From the NCBI RefSeq assembly GCF_017873675.1, contig NZ_JAGGKK010000008.1, positions 91,905 to 155,904 on the forward strand: DNA of 64,000 nt, read 5' to 3'. Shown piece after piece: positions 1-10,599 of this stretch. The stretch's first letter is position 1; each line of letters begins with the position of its first letter. A model generated the notes under the pieces. The model was not told the DNA's origin and did not search any database. It saw only the letters and a list, made by a program, of their open reading frames with translations. Source of the DNA: Virgibacillus litoralis. GTDB taxonomy: Bacteria > Bacillota > Bacilli > Bacillales > Amphibacillaceae. The position numbers and the translations under genes were made by a program.

Positions 1-612
1 TGTCAGGTTCATTACTTCTTCCATACGGTCAAATCCAAGGTTCGGTTCACCTTTGTAAGGACCATGCACTGAGCCTAAAGCAGGCGCGAAGCAATCAACG
101 TTCGTTTCATTGACAAGTCTTTCACACTCCGCCGGGATTGCATATGCAGCTTCTGCATCTTCAACAATTATGTCATCTTCCTGCCCGCCAACTCGGCCGA
201 GTTCTGCTTCAACAGACACGCCATGAATATGTGCTAGTTCAACTACTTTACTCGTTAACTGGATATTATCATCTAGTGGTTGTGAGGATGCATCAATCAT
301 GACAGATGTGAAGCCTGCCTGAATTGCCTTTGCACATGCTTCAAAGCTTGAACCATGATCAAGGTGGATAGCAACCGGAACAGTTGTACCATATTCTTCC
401 ATAAGCGCTTTAACCATTGAAACAACTACTTTAAATCCGTCCATATATTTTCCAGCGCCTTCAGAAACACCAAGGATAACTGGTGATTTTTCTTCTTCAG
501 CAGCCTGCAGAATTGCTTGGGCATATTCCATATTATTTAAATTGAATTGTCCAACTGCATAACCATTTTCCTTGCCCTTTTCGAGCATTTCTTTCATTGA
601 TACTAGCGGCAT
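1..612 (-). CDS. fbaA: Class II fructose-bisphosphate aldolase, N-terminal part (cut by window edge)
   Basis: This is the first 204 codons of the cytosolic class II (zinc-dependent) aldolase, which interconverts fructose 1,6-bisphosphate with DHAP and glyceraldehyde 3-phosphate in glycolysis and gluconeogenesis. The protein starts [10 protein letters not shown] behind an AAGGAGG ribosome binding site. The zinc and active-site segment HLDHGSS lies at residues 83-89, with D85 and H86 as the expected catalytic and metal residues. The family is about 285 residues long, so roughly the last 80 lie beyond the left edge. It follows spo0F on the same strand, as in Bacillus subtilis. No frameshift is seen in the visible part. 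Confidence 0.95.
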   Translation of the reverse strand, partial: MPLVSMKEMLEKGKENGYAVGQFNLNNMEYAQAILQAAEEEKSPVILGVSEGAGKYMDGFKVVVSMVKALMEEYGTTVPVAIHLDHGSSFEACAKAIQAGFTSVMIDASSQPLDDNIQLTSKVVELAHIHGVSVEAELGRVGGQEDDIIVEDAEAAYAIPAECERLVNETNVDCFAPALGSVHGPYKGEPNLGFDRMEEVMNLT

Positions 613-803
613 TCTATGTCCTCCTTAGATGATTACGTCTACTTGAATAAATTAAACTACAATATAAGAATACCAACAACAACATCAAGTCGCAAGAACA
701 AAAGAGCAAGTACCTGTCCTTCGCCGAATTCTACATAACAAAATAGTAGCTAATGTAATAAATTCAGCTACAACATTGCTATCTATTTACAACTTATCTA
801 CAA

Positions 804-1163
804 TCATCCAATTAAGCTTTTTGTGTAATCACATACATCTTTAACATTAAATGGTTTTGAAAGCACTTTTTTTACCATATCGTAATGTTGAGATTCCTTC
901 ATTATTTCTTCTGCTAAACCACTCATTAATATAGCAGGTATTTCAATTTTATCACGTTCCAATTGCTGTATTACCTCTACGCCATCAATAACTGGCAACT
1001 TATAATCCAGCATAATCAAGTCAAATGAGCTTTTGTTAAGTTCAGCTAATGCTTCCTTTCCAGTTTTTGCAGTTGTTACACGATAGCCCTGATTTGTAAA
1101 TATCTCCTGTAAAAGTAAACGTATACCTGGTTGGTCATCAACCACTAATATTTCCTTTTTCAT
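804..1163 (-). CDS. spo0F: Sporulation phosphorelay response regulator Spo0F
   Basis: Single-domain receiver of 119 residues. It takes phosphate from sporulation kinases and passes it to Spo0B on the way to Spo0A. The acidic pair D9-D10, phosphoacceptor D53 (in LIMLDYKLP) and conserved K103 (in SKPF) are all present, with no output domain. The switch residue, usually Thr, is Ser81, and the following Ala-Tyr-Gly of the B. subtilis protein is Gly-Leu-Ala here, so the partner-binding loop differs. The gene lies between pyrG and fbaA as in B. subtilis, but the small ywjG gene found there is missing. Identity rests on synteny plus the single-domain receiver, so it is fairly sure. Confidence 0.88.
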   Translation of the reverse strand: MKKEILVVDDQPGIRLLLQEIFTNQGYRVTTAKTGKEALAELNKSSFDLIMLDYKLPVIDGVEVIQQLERDKIEIPAILMSGLAEEIMKESQHYDMVKKVLSKPFNVKDVCDYTKSLIG

Positions 1164-1217
1164 AAAGATAATCTTCTCCCACCTCGAACATAAATTTCTC
1201 TCTCTCTTTAACTACAT

Positions 1218-1246
1218 ATTTCTACACACTTTCCGAAAAATCCTTC
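1218..1246 (-). promoter_or_regulatory. Candidate SigH promoter of spo0F
   Basis: On the minus strand GAAGGATTT (1246-1238) fits the SigH -35 pattern RnAGGAWWW. After 12 bases it is followed by GTAGAAA (1225-1219), one base off the -10 pattern RnnGAAT. It lies between the pyrG terminator and the spo0F start. B. subtilis spo0F also has a SigH promoter, so the location makes sense. The match is by eye only. Confidence 0.4.
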
Positions 1247-1297
1247 TTTTTAAAGAACATAATTTTATGCTTATATGATATAAAGTCACTTATAATA

Positions 1298-1348
1298 AAA
1301 AAGACCTATACAAAGAACAGAATGTACGTTCTCTATATAGGTCTTTTT
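1298..1348 (-). terminator. Rho-independent terminator of pyrG
   Basis: AAAAAGACCTATA (1298-1310) pairs perfectly with TATAGGTCTTTTT (1336-1348). The loop contains a second small palindrome, GAAC-AGAATGTAC-GTTC. It sits 18 bases after the pyrG stop and is T-rich on both strands. Confidence 0.85.
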
Positions 1349-1366
1349 ATGTTGTTTACAGTTAGG

Positions 1367-2968
<1,602 letters not shown>

Positions 2969-3132
2969 TCATCCCTCGTCTTTCTCTATTAATTATTAAA
3001 TTTATATTTTTCCTGTCTGATTAGAAACCTTTCAAAAACTATGTTCTGCTTAAATAACAAGGGTTAAACATTAGAAAGATTTGACATTGCGAAAATCCTT
3101 AGGCGAATTGTGTAATCTTACATAATATAAAA

Positions 3133-3167
3133 AAAGCGCCTCCCCTATTAATCAAGGGAAACGCTTT
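3133..3167 (-). terminator. pyrG leader attenuator hairpin
   Basis: On the minus strand AAAGCGTTTCCCTT (3167-3154) pairs over about 14 positions, including G-T wobbles, with AGGGGAGGCGCTTT (3146-3133), followed directly by seven T. The 5' arm contains TTTCCCTT, which a run of extra G at the transcript 5' end could pair with to block termination. It begins about 23 nt downstream of the predicted start GGGCTC and about 170 bases before the pyrG start codon. This is the known layout of Gram-positive pyrG attenuation. Confidence 0.85.
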
Positions 3168-3184
3168 ATGACTTTGAATTTAAA

Positions 3185-3226
3185 GAGCCCAATAAAAATT
3201 GTACTCATAAGGGCTAAAAAAGTCAA
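3185..3226 (-). promoter_or_regulatory. pyrG promoter with GGGCTC start
   Basis: Minus-strand -35 TTGACT (3226-3221), a 17-base spacer and -10 TACAAT (3203-3198) are followed 7 bases later by GGGCTC (3190-3185). In B. subtilis pyrG the transcript begins GGGCU and low CTP causes RNA polymerase to slip and add extra G. The same initial sequence is present here. The promoter begins about 13 bases after the rpoE stop codon. Confidence 0.85.
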
Positions 3227-3238
3227 GCGAGCCTTTTA

Positions 3239-3799
3239 TTATTTTTTTTCTTCTTCGTCATCTTCTTCGTCAGAGTCGTCATCTTCTTCATCAAACTCAT
3301 CTAGATCCTCGTCAAAATCGTCTGATTCGTCGTCAAAGCTTTCGTCGAATGCTTCATCTTTCTCTTCACCATCGTCTCCCGTTTCTTTAAAGTCACCAGT
3401 AAGCACTTCTATATTATCAGCGGGAATTTCTTCTTCTTCCTCTTTCAGCTCTTCCTTTTTAGCTACTTTTTTCTTTTTCGGCTTCGGTTTAGCTTTTGCT
3501 TTTTTCTTTTTCTTAGGGGCTGCCGCTACTTCTTCATCCGTTTCTTCGACTAAATACCAACGTTTTAGACCCCAGTTATCTGTGTGAACAGCCATAAATC
3601 TACCGTCAACTGTCAGATTTGTATGGAACTGTGCTATGTTTTCCGATTTTTGCTTTTCTGTGAATCCTTTTAATTCTGCAACTTTATCGTAAACTCCATA
3701 GAAATCCTGGGCCTTTTTCTTGTCTGTTAAAATTAAATATGCCAATTCGATCATTGGTTTGCTTACAAGTTCTTCGCGGCTATACTTTTTCAGGCTCAC
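3239..3799 (-). CDS. rpoE: RNA polymerase delta subunit
   Basis: Delta binds RNA polymerase, speeds its recycling and lowers stability of open complexes. This copy has 186 residues with a GTG start behind GGGAG. Residues 1-90 form the globular HARE-HTH domain (SLKKYSREELVSKPMIELAY onward). A lysine tract of unusual length runs over residues 95-121 (PKKKKKAKAKPKPKKKK), and the rest is an acidic disordered tail made almost entirely of Glu, Asp and Ser. In B. subtilis a shorter lysine tract contacts the acidic tail, so the longer one here may strengthen that switch (inference). It lies just upstream of pyrG, as is usual. Confidence 0.95.
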   Translation of the reverse strand: MSLKKYSREELVSKPMIELAYLILTDKKKAQDFYGVYDKVAELKGFTEKQKSENIAQFHTNLTVDGRFMAVHTDNWGLKRWYLVEETDEEVAAAPKKKKKAKAKPKPKKKKVAKKEELKEEEEEIPADNIEVLTGDFKETGDDGEEKDEAFDESFDDESDDFDEDLDEFDEEDDDSDEEDDEEEKK

Positions 3800-3855
3800 G
3801 ATACCGCACTCCCTTTTTCATGTATTAGTGAATTAAATATTATAAGTATCTTAAA

Positions 3856-3944
3856 GCAGTTAAGAAAGTATGAATACTTTCTTATTGCATAAGAGCAACT
3901 AAGACTTTCCCCTCTATAGCTTGGCGAAAAGCTAAGTTTTCTAA
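3856..3944 (-). repeat. Dispersed intergenic element R1, short form
   Basis: An 89-bp copy of the R1 family. Read on the minus strand it starts TTAGAAAACTTAGC, contains CTTAGTTGCTCTTATGCA and ends in a hairpin of AAGAAAGTA / TACTTTCTT followed by AACTGC. It lacks the central hairpin of the long copies at 37488 and 45410. It lies in the 440-base gap between icmF and rpoE. Apart from this, that gap holds the icmF terminator and a remnant repeat. Confidence 0.7.
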
Positions 3945-4025
3945 CAAACTCTATTTAATATGCTCTCTATAAACCATACCATACATTATAAACAAATCTC
4001 ACCTGAATATGCTAGTGTAAACTAG

Positions 4026-4059
4026 AAAAAAGTTGAGAAAAAGAGATTATTTCCTCAAC
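4026..4059 (-). terminator. Terminator downstream of icmF
   Basis: On the minus strand GTTGAGGAAA (4059-4050) pairs with TTTTCTCAAC (4041-4032), followed by TTTTTT. It lies about 180 bases after the icmF stop. The remnant repeat at 4087-4202 lies between them. Confidence 0.65.
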
Positions 4060-4086
4060 CTTGATGTATTCTCGCTTTCTTTTCAT

Positions 4087-4202
4087 CCAGCTCAAGCGCC
4101 CGCCACTTTACGCTGCAACGTTGAACCACCCCGATGCACGGTCACAGTCCGTATTAGCTAAACGGACGCTTTCGCTTTTGATGATCTAGTTCCGGTGCCT
4201 AG
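4087..4202. repeat. Divergent copy of the CCAGCTCCAGCGC-type Bacillaceae intergenic repeat
   Basis: It begins CCAGCTCAAGCGCC and ends CTAGTTCCGGTGCCTAG. Inside, GTCCGT and ACGGAC (4148-4168) form a stem. The opening core recurs at 24863 and 59370 in this window. Similar sequences are, to my knowledge, common after genes in Bacillaceae genomes. No coding potential is seen. Confidence 0.5.
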
Positions 4203-4239
4203 ACACTCGTGACTTTCAAGGCACCTGCGATTTTCACAC

Positions 4240-7200
4240 TTACATATTCCTTCTGTATTGTCCGCCTACTTCATATAGGGCGTTTGTTATTTGTCCAAGG
4301 CTTGCTACTTTTACTGTTTCCATTAGTTCTACGAAAATATTCCCGCCTGAGGCTGCGACTTCTTTTAATTTTGATAATGCAGCTTCCGTTTTGTCTTCGT
4401 TAGCACCCTGGAAATTATGCAGTTCATTGATTTGGTGTTCTTTTTCCTCTTTGGATGCTCGCGCAAGTTCCATCGAATCTATTTTATCTTCTGAAGGCGG
4501 GTTCGGGTTTAAGTAAGTGTTAACCCCAACAAGCGGTAGATCACCGGAATGTTTTTTACCTTCATAATAAAGAGATTCTTCCTGAATTTTTCCGCGTTGA
4601 TATTGACGTTCCATTGCACCTAGTACACCGCCACGGTCGTTCATTTTTTCAAATTCCTGCAGTACTGCTTCCTCAACTAAGTCTGTTAATTCTTCAACAA
4701 TAAATGAACCTTGCATCGAATTCTCATTTTTCGTTAGCCCGAATTCTTTATTAATAATCATTTGAATTGCCATTGCTCGACGAACAGAACCCTCTGTCGG
4801 TGTTGTTATTGCTTCATCATATGCATTGGTATGCAAGGAATTGGTATTATCCTGAATGGCTAATAGCGCTTGCAATGTTGTTCGGATATCGTTAAAGTCA
4901 ATTTCCTGTGCGTGCAGAGAACGACCGGATGTCTGAATATGGTATTTCAGTTTCTGAGCTCTCTCATTTGCTCCATATTTATCCCGCATCGTTACTGCCC
5001 AGATACGGCGCGCAACACGACCTATTACGGTATACTCGGGATCCAATCCATTTGAAAAGAAGAATGATAGATTCTGTGCAAATTTGTTAACGTCCATTCC
5101 GCGACTCAAATAGTATTCCACATACGTAAAGCCATTTGCTAACGTGAATGCAAGCTGTGTTATTGGGTTTGCTCCAGCTTCTGCAATATGATAACCAGAA
5201 ATCGAAACTGAATAGTAGTTACGAACTTCTTTATCAATAAAATATTGCTGGATATCACCCATCATACGCAGTGCGAATTCAGTTGAGAAGATACATGTGT
5301 TTTGCCCCTGATCTTCTTTTAAAATATCCGCTTGGACTGTTCCGCGTACAACAGACACTGTGTCATCTCTAAGCTTCTCATACTCTTCCTGGTTTGGCTT
5401 GCGTCCATTTTCTTCTTTAAATTTCGTTATTTGCTGGTCGATTGCTGTATTAAAAAACATTGCTAGTATAATTGGAGCAGGACCATTAATAGTCATGGAT
5501 ACCGATGTTTTAGGGTCTGTTAAATCGAATCCATCGTACAGCTTTTTCATGTCTTCGAGCGTACAAATACTTACGCCACTTTCACCGACTTTTCCGTATA
5601 TATCAGGACGTGGAGCTGGGTCCTCTCCGTACAATGTTACCGAGTCAAATGCAGTTGACAGGCGTTTTGCTTCCTCGCCTTTTGATAAATAGTGGAAGCG
5701 GCGATTTGTTCGTTCAGGTGTGCCTTCTCCAGCAAACTGACGTGTAGGGTCTTCCCCTTTTCTTTTGAACGGAAATACCCCTGCAGTAAATGGAAATGCT
5801 CCAGGAACATTTTCCTTCATTAGCCATTCCAGACGTTCTCCCCAGTCCGAAAATTTCGGAAATGCAACTTTAGGAATTTTTAATCCTGCTAATGTTTCTG
5901 TTGTAATATCCATTTCAATTTCTTTATCTCGAATGGAGAAAGTCAATTTATCCTGACTGTATCTCTCTTTTGTTTCATCCCATGCCTCAAGTGACTTTTT
6001 CGCAGTAGGATCAAGCTTTTCCTCGTATTGATCAAACGTTTGATCAATCACTTTTTTCGTGTTCTCATCCTCTACTGCTTCCTTTGCACCTTCAAGCTGA
6101 TAAAGCTTACGAGCGATATCGCTTTGCTTCTTGGCATTTTGATGATAGTTACGAACGTGCGTTGAAATTTCACGTAAATAATGGCGGCGCTCATTGGTGA
6201 TAATCATGTTTTGCTTTTCCGCAATAATATTACGTTCAAAACTGATTTCATTATTCCAGTCATGTTTTTCGTTTAATGTATCGATAAGAGATGCGAACAA
6301 TGCATTAGTCCCTGCATCATTAAACTGGCTGGCAATTGTACCAAAGACAGGGAACTTTTCTTTGTCCTGGTGAAATAGCATATGACTGCGTTCATATTGT
6401 TTGCGCACCTGATTCAATGCGTCTTCAGAACCTTTTTGCTCAAACTTATTAATAACAATGAAATCTGCAAAATCAATCATGTCAATTTTTTCAAGCTGTG
6501 ATGGCGCGCCAAATTCTGCTGTCATGACATACATGGATAAGTCAGTCACATCAGTAATCGCAGCATCCCCCTGCCCGATACCGCTCGTTTCAATAATAAT
6601 GAAATCATACCCCGAAGCGCGAACAACATCAATCACATCTTGGATTGCCTTGGATAGTTCACTTCTGGAGTCACGCGTCGCAAGCGATCGCATATAAACA
6701 CGGTCAGTAAAAATTGCATTCATCCGGATTCGGTCACCGAGTAATGCGCCACCCGTTTTCTTTTTCGTCGGATCAATCGAAATGATCGCAACTTTTTTGT
6801 CCGGAACTTCATTGATGAAGCGGCGGATCAGTTCATCGGTTAGTGAACTCTTCCCTGCGCCACCAGTGCCGGTAATACCAAGAACTGGAGCATTATTTGA
6901 TTCGGATTGAAGCGACTTAAGTACTTGCTGCTTTTCTTCATGGTCCTTTTGATTACTTTCCATATAGGTAATAAACCGGGCAACTGCTTGACGCTCACCA
7001 GTAAGCAGTTTATCTTTATCTTTTTTCAGATCGATTGGTGGAAGGAAATCACATTCTTCAAGCATGTGGTTAATCATACCCTGCAGTCCATATTTACGAC
7101 CATCCTCCGGGGAAAATATCCATGACACCCCATACTCATGCAATTCTTTAATTTCGCGTGGAATGATTGTACCGCCACCGCCACCATAAACTTTGATATG

Positions 7201-7485
7201 CGTGGCACCAAGTTCATTTAGTAAATCTATCATATATTTAAAATATTCAACATGGCCACCCTGATAGGATGACATGGCAATCCCTTGTGCATCCTCCTGA
7301 ATAGCTGCGTAGACAACTTCTTCTACTGAACGATTATGCCCAAGATGAATAACCTCTGCTCCACTTGCCTGAAGAATTCTTCGCATAATATTTATTGATG
7401 CATCATGTCCGTCATATAAACTTGATGCTGTTACAAAACGGACCGGATTTGTCGGTTTATACAGTTCTGGTTGTTCCATCATCAT
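4240..7485 (-). CDS. icmF: Fused isobutyryl-CoA mutase IcmF
   Basis: IcmF interconverts isobutyryl-CoA and n-butyryl-CoA with adenosylcobalamin and has its own G-protein chaperone built in. Domain order: B12-binding domain, residues about 12-145, with the base-off/His-on motif DGHDAS (D26, H28 counting from the TTG-extended frame); MeaI-type GTPase domain, with P-loop GTGGAGKSS at 207-215; linker; then the large substrate-binding mutase domain from about 520 to the end. The length (about 1080) is normal for the family. Three consecutive ATG codons (7485, 7482, 7479) lie behind AAGGAGG; the first is given here, though the second or third has better spacing. It overlaps the end of the tetR gene and closes the acyl-CoA operon. 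Confidence 0.95.
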   Translation of the reverse strand: MMMEQPELYKPTNPVRFVTASSLYDGHDASINIMRRILQASGAEVIHLGHNRSVEEVVYAAIQEDAQGIAMSSYQGGHVEYFKYMIDLLNELGATHIKVYGGGGGTIIPREIKELHEYGVSWIFSPEDGRKYGLQGMINHMLEECDFLPPIDLKKDKDKLLTGERQAVARFITYMESNQKDHEEKQQVLKSLQSESNNAPVLGITGTGGAGKSSLTDELIRRFINEVPDKKVAIISIDPTKKKTGGALLGDRIRMNAIFTDRVYMRSLATRDSRSELSKAIQDVIDVVRASGYDFIIIETSGIGQGDAAITDVTDLSMYVMTAEFGAPSQLEKIDMIDFADFIVINKFEQKGSEDALNQVRKQYERSHMLFHQDKEKFPVFGTIASQFNDAGTNALFASLIDTLNEKHDWNNEISFERNIIAEKQNMIITNERRHYLREISTHVRNYHQNAKKQSDIARKLYQLEGAKEAVEDENTKKVIDQTFDQYEEKLDPTAKKSLEAWDETKERYSQDKLTFSIRDKEIEMDITTETLAGLKIPKVAFPKFSDWGERLEWLMKENVPGAFPFTAGVFPFKRKGEDPTRQFAGEGTPERTNRRFHYLSKGEEAKRLSTAFDSVTLYGEDPAPRPDIYGKVGESGVSICTLEDMKKLYDGFDLTDPKTSVSMTINGPAPIILAMFFNTAIDQQITKFKEENGRKPNQEEYEKLRDDTVSVVRGTVQADILKEDQGQNTCIFSTEFALRMMGDIQQYFIDKEVRNYYSVSISGYHIAEAGANPITQLAFTLANGFTYVEYYLSRGMDVNKFAQNLSFFFSNGLDPEYTVIGRVARRIWAVTMRDKYGANERAQKLKYHIQTSGRSLHAQEIDFNDIRTTLQALLAIQDNTNSLHTNAYDEAITTPTEGSVRRAMAIQMIINKEFGLTKNENSMQGSFIVEELTDLVEEAVLQEFEKMNDRGGVLGAMERQYQRGKIQEESLYYEGKKHSGDLPLVGVNTYLNPNPPSEDKIDSMELARASKEEKEHQINELHNFQGANEDKTEAALSKLKEVAASGGNIFVELMETVKVASLGQITNALYEVGGQYRRNM

Positions 7486-8132
7486 CAAGCCTCCTTATCT
7501 TTTACTATTGTTCTGTCGATTGCTAGTGATGCCATTAAATAATGGATTTGACGATCAATATACTCTTTCAGGGTGAATTGTTTTTGCAGGACCCACCGTC
7601 TGAATCCCCACATTTGTCCCTGTATGAAAATATTATTCGCCATTAATTCAGCATCCTGCTTGGAAATTTCATGTGGCAGGCATGTTACGATAACTTTTTC
7701 AAGCATGCCAACCATGTCCCGCTCTTTTTGCAGCACATATTCTTTAGTGTCCTTTTTCAGCGATTTTACTTCCTGGTACATGATAACTACTTCTTCCTGC
7801 ATTTCATCCATTAAGTAAAAATAAGATTCAACGACTTTTTCCAGATTTGTAACAGATGGGTTCTCCAAATCAATTGCAGATTCAAGACGTTCATGAACCT
7901 GCTCGTAAATGGCATCACATACAAGAAACAGCACATCTTCTTTTGTCCGAATGTACTCATAAAGTGTACCAATACTGAACCCAGACTCTTTTGCTATTTC
8001 TCTTGTTGTCGTACGATGGAACCCTTTTTCTTTAAATAAGGTTATTGCACCCTTAATCATCTGGTTTCTGCGCTTTTCTACGAGTTCAGCATTTTTTACA
8101 GAAGAAAGGATTTGGTTTTGGTTCTGAGTCAT
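7485..8132 (-). CDS. TetR-family regulator of the acyl-CoA operon
   Basis: A 215-residue one-component repressor. The N-terminal helix-turn-helix (residues about 22-68) reads [23 protein letters not shown] and continues [20 protein letters not shown], typical of FadR/YsiA-like TetR proteins that sense acyl-CoA. The C-terminal ligand domain is diverse. It sits between meaB and icmF with ATGA-type overlaps on both sides, so it is co-transcribed with the genes it probably controls. The likely operators are the palindromes before the thiolase gene (14074-14093) and before fadF (16403-16420). Family and context are clear; ligand and operator are inferred. Confidence 0.9.
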   Translation of the reverse strand: MTQNQNQILSSVKNAELVEKRRNQMIKGAITLFKEKGFHRTTTREIAKESGFSIGTLYEYIRTKEDVLFLVCDAIYEQVHERLESAIDLENPSVTNLEKVVESYFYLMDEMQEEVVIMYQEVKSLKKDTKEYVLQKERDMVGMLEKVIVTCLPHEISKQDAELMANNIFIQGQMWGFRRWVLQKQFTLKEYIDRQIHYLMASLAIDRTIVKDKEA

Positions 8133-9055
8133 TTAGTGTCCCCCTTCCACTTTTCAAATAAGTCCTGCGCCAATTGGTATGGATCACTATTTGCCTCAAT
8201 CGTTATGTCTGTCTCTTTGATATACTTTTTAACATCACGCCATATTTCTTCGCGGACCAATTCATACACTTCCAATTCCTGCTGCTGTATTCGGCGTTTT
8301 TTTCCTTCGTCAGTGCTGTATAAGTATTCATGATGCTGATTAATTTTTTCCCAAAGTTTATCGATACCTTTATTTTCTGTTGTAATGGTTTTAACGATAG
8401 ATGGTTCATGGTCACCTTTAGTTGTCATCATCACAAGCTCTTTCAGAAGTGCTTTCAGTTTCCCCACTCCTTGGAGATCTGCTTTATTAATGACAAATAA
8501 ATCAGCAATCTCCATGATTCCCGCTTTGAAAATCTGCAGGACATCACCACTGTTCGGTGTTAAAACTAGTGCCGTTGTATCAACGAGTTTCATAATATCA
8601 AGCTCAGATTGGCCAACACCAACCGTTTCCACCATCACAACGTCAAATCCATAAGCATCACAAATCCGCACCGCATCCTTTGTTGCCCGGGCTAAGCCTC
8701 CAAGACTGCCACGTGTTGCCATACTGCGGATGTAAACACCATCATCAGTAAAATGTTCATTCATCCGAACCCGATCACCAAGTAATGCACCACCACTAAA
8801 CGGACTTGTCGGATCAACCGCGATAATTGCTACAGTCTTTCCTTCATTACGGATGTGGGTAATTAAACGGTTCACAAGCGAGCTTTTCCCAGCACCAGGT
8901 GACCCTGTAATACCAACATAGCGCGCATGTTTTTTTATAGAAAATACATCACTTAGCATGGCAAGCTTATCAGGATGGTCATTTTCAACCATGGTGATAG
9001 CCCGTGCCAATGCGCGTATATCCTTTTTTTTCATCCGTTCTACAAGATTGTGCAT
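8129..9055 (-). CDS. meaB: MeaB-type G-protein chaperone of a B12-dependent mutase
   Basis: A 308-residue SIMIBI-class GTPase of the MeaB/ArgK family, which protects and reloads adenosylcobalamin mutases. The P-loop GSPGAGKSS is at residues 51-59. The switch region [18 protein letters not shown] and the base-specificity motif NKAD (INKADL) follow. Its presence is notable because IcmF, encoded two genes downstream, already carries a related G domain. It may serve another mutase elsewhere or act on IcmF as well (inference). It overlaps the tetR start by four bases. A repeat array of about 390 bases separates it from the acyl-CoA dehydrogenase upstream. Confidence 0.93.
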   Translation of the reverse strand: MHNLVERMKKKDIRALARAITMVENDHPDKLAMLSDVFSIKKHARYVGITGSPGAGKSSLVNRLITHIRNEGKTVAIIAVDPTSPFSGGALLGDRVRMNEHFTDDGVYIRSMATRGSLGGLARATKDAVRICDAYGFDVVMVETVGVGQSELDIMKLVDTTALVLTPNSGDVLQIFKAGIMEIADLFVINKADLQGVGKLKALLKELVMMTTKGDHEPSIVKTITTENKGIDKLWEKINQHHEYLYSTDEGKKRRIQQQELEVYELVREEIWRDVKKYIKETDITIEANSDPYQLAQDLFEKWKGDTK

Positions 9056-9444
9056 GTGGTGGCATCCTTTCAGCTTGCTCGATATTGTAGTGTGCTTGCA
9101 CAGTGGTGCGGTTGCTTGAATTTGCTGGGTGCTCGCTTGAATTCGTGGTGCGGTCGCTCGAAATTGTGAACTTGAGCCGAAGTTTTGTGAACTTGAGCGG
9201 AAATCATGTTATCTTAAGCCGAATTTGTGACAACTTGAGCCAATGTGGTGCGGTCACTCGAAATTTCGGTTTGACCGCTCGATATCGTGGTGCGGTCGCT
9301 TGAATTTATGGCTCGACCGCTCGATATTGTGAACATCGGCGATCATTTTGTGAACTTCGAGCAAACCAATTGTGAACTTCGGCGTTTTTCTTGTGAACTA
9401 CGGCGAAGTCACTGTGAACATCGGCAAAAACGCCATATTGTTAG
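9056..9444 (-). repeat. Array of degenerate ~21-bp repeats after an acyl-CoA dehydrogenase gene
   Basis: The whole gap between the dehydrogenase stop (9445) and the meaB ribosome binding site is filled with imperfect units of about 20-23 bases. Two interleaved cores appear on the minus strand: CGGCTCAAGTTCACAA-like and TCGAGCGACCGCACCACG-like. Chance open frames through it are not credible genes. The GCTC(A/G)AGTT core is shared with the arrays at 12640 and 42589. Confidence 0.75.
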
Positions 9445-10584
9445 CTATTTCGTCAGCATCCGCCCGATAACCATACGTTGAACTTCATTTGTTCCTTCGT
9501 AAATTTGCGTAATTTTCGCGTCACGCATATAGCGTTCCACTGGATAGTCTTTTGTGTAGCCATAGCCGCCAAATACCTGAACCGCTTCGACTGTTATGCG
9601 CATTGCTGCATCTCCGGCGAAAAGTTTTGACATAGCAGATGCTTTTCCATAGGGTTGCCCCTCTGATTCCAGCCATGCAGCCTGATAAGTTAATAGACGG
9701 GATGCTTCGACTTCTGTTGCCATATCGGCTAGCTTAAATGAAATACCTTGGTTCGCTGCAATTGGCTTACCGAACTGTTCGCGTTCTTTTGCATAGTCAA
9801 CAGATGCATCCAATGCACCCTGGGCAATTCCCAGTGCCTGTGCTGCGATTCCGTTACGACCTCCATCGAGTGTGGTCATTGCAATTTTAAATCCGTCTCC
9901 TTCAGCACCAAGCATATTTTCTTTTGGTATACGGCAGTTTTCAAAAATAAGTTCGGTAGTTGGTGATGAACGAATTCCGAGCTTCTTCTCTTTTTTACCG
10001 AATGTGAATCCTTCTGTTCCTTTTTCAACGATGAAGGCACTAATCCCTTTATGCTTAGCATCACTGTCTGTTTTTGCAAAAACAATATATATATCTGCAA
10101 CACCACCGTTTGTAATCCACACTTTATTACCATTTAAAACGTAATGGTCTCCGTCTTCTTTTGCCACGGTTTTCATAGATACAACGTCACTGCCGGCACC
10201 AGGCTCAGATAATGCATATGCTCCTAATGCCTCACCAGTTGCCAGGCGATATAGGAATGTTTTCTTTTGCTCTTCATTTCCGTATTTATAAATTGGCCAG
10301 CTTGCAAGCGATAGATGTGCCGATAATGTAACACCTGTTGATGCACAAACACGTGATAACTCCTCAACTGCAATTACATAGCTTACATAGTCTGCGCCGA
10401 TTCCACCGTACTCTTCCGGCCATGGAATTCCTGTCAGGCCAAGTTCAGCCATTTTGTCGAAAATATCACGGTCAAAGCGCTCTTCTTCATCACGCTCAGC
10501 AGCAGTTGGTTCTACATCTTTTTTTGCAAAGTCTCGGACCATTTTACGCAGCATTTCTTGTTCGTCTGTTAGTTGAAAATTCAT
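9445..10584 (-). CDS. Short-chain or branched-chain acyl-CoA dehydrogenase (copy 1)
   Basis: A 379-residue FAD-dependent acyl-CoA dehydrogenase, which introduces the trans-2,3 double bond in short or branched acyl-CoA and passes electrons to electron-transfer flavoprotein. The signature [10 protein letters not shown] (around residue 122-131) and the C-terminal catalytic-base motif YEGTNE (base E363) are present. Length is standard. It is followed by the repeat array and preceded, 15 bases away, by a closely similar paralogue. The pair probably arose by tandem duplication with different substrate ranges (inference). Substrate cannot be set from sequence by eye. Confidence 0.93.
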   Translation of the reverse strand: MNFQLTDEQEMLRKMVRDFAKKDVEPTAAERDEEERFDRDIFDKMAELGLTGIPWPEEYGGIGADYVSYVIAVEELSRVCASTGVTLSAHLSLASWPIYKYGNEEQKKTFLYRLATGEALGAYALSEPGAGSDVVSMKTVAKEDGDHYVLNGNKVWITNGGVADIYIVFAKTDSDAKHKGISAFIVEKGTEGFTFGKKEKKLGIRSSPTTELIFENCRIPKENMLGAEGDGFKIAMTTLDGGRNGIAAQALGIAQGALDASVDYAKEREQFGKPIAANQGISFKLADMATEVEASRLLTYQAAWLESEGQPYGKASAMSKLFAGDAAMRITVEAVQVFGGYGYTKDYPVERYMRDAKITQIYEGTNEVQRMVIGRMLTK

Positions 10585-10599
10585 AATCTGTTGTCCTCC

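Noticed and set aside
3168..3587. 139-codon frame on the plus strand, rich in serine and phenylalanine
   Set aside because: It is the complement of the Glu/Asp- and Lys-rich tail of rpoE.
4080..4240. Small RNA gene after icmF
   Set aside because: The hairpins belong to a degenerate intergenic repeat that recurs in parts elsewhere; no promoter is seen.
9103..9481. Open frames of 60-odd codons on the plus strand between meaB and the acyl-CoA dehydrogenase
   Set aside because: They translate the degenerate repeats and have no ribosome sites.
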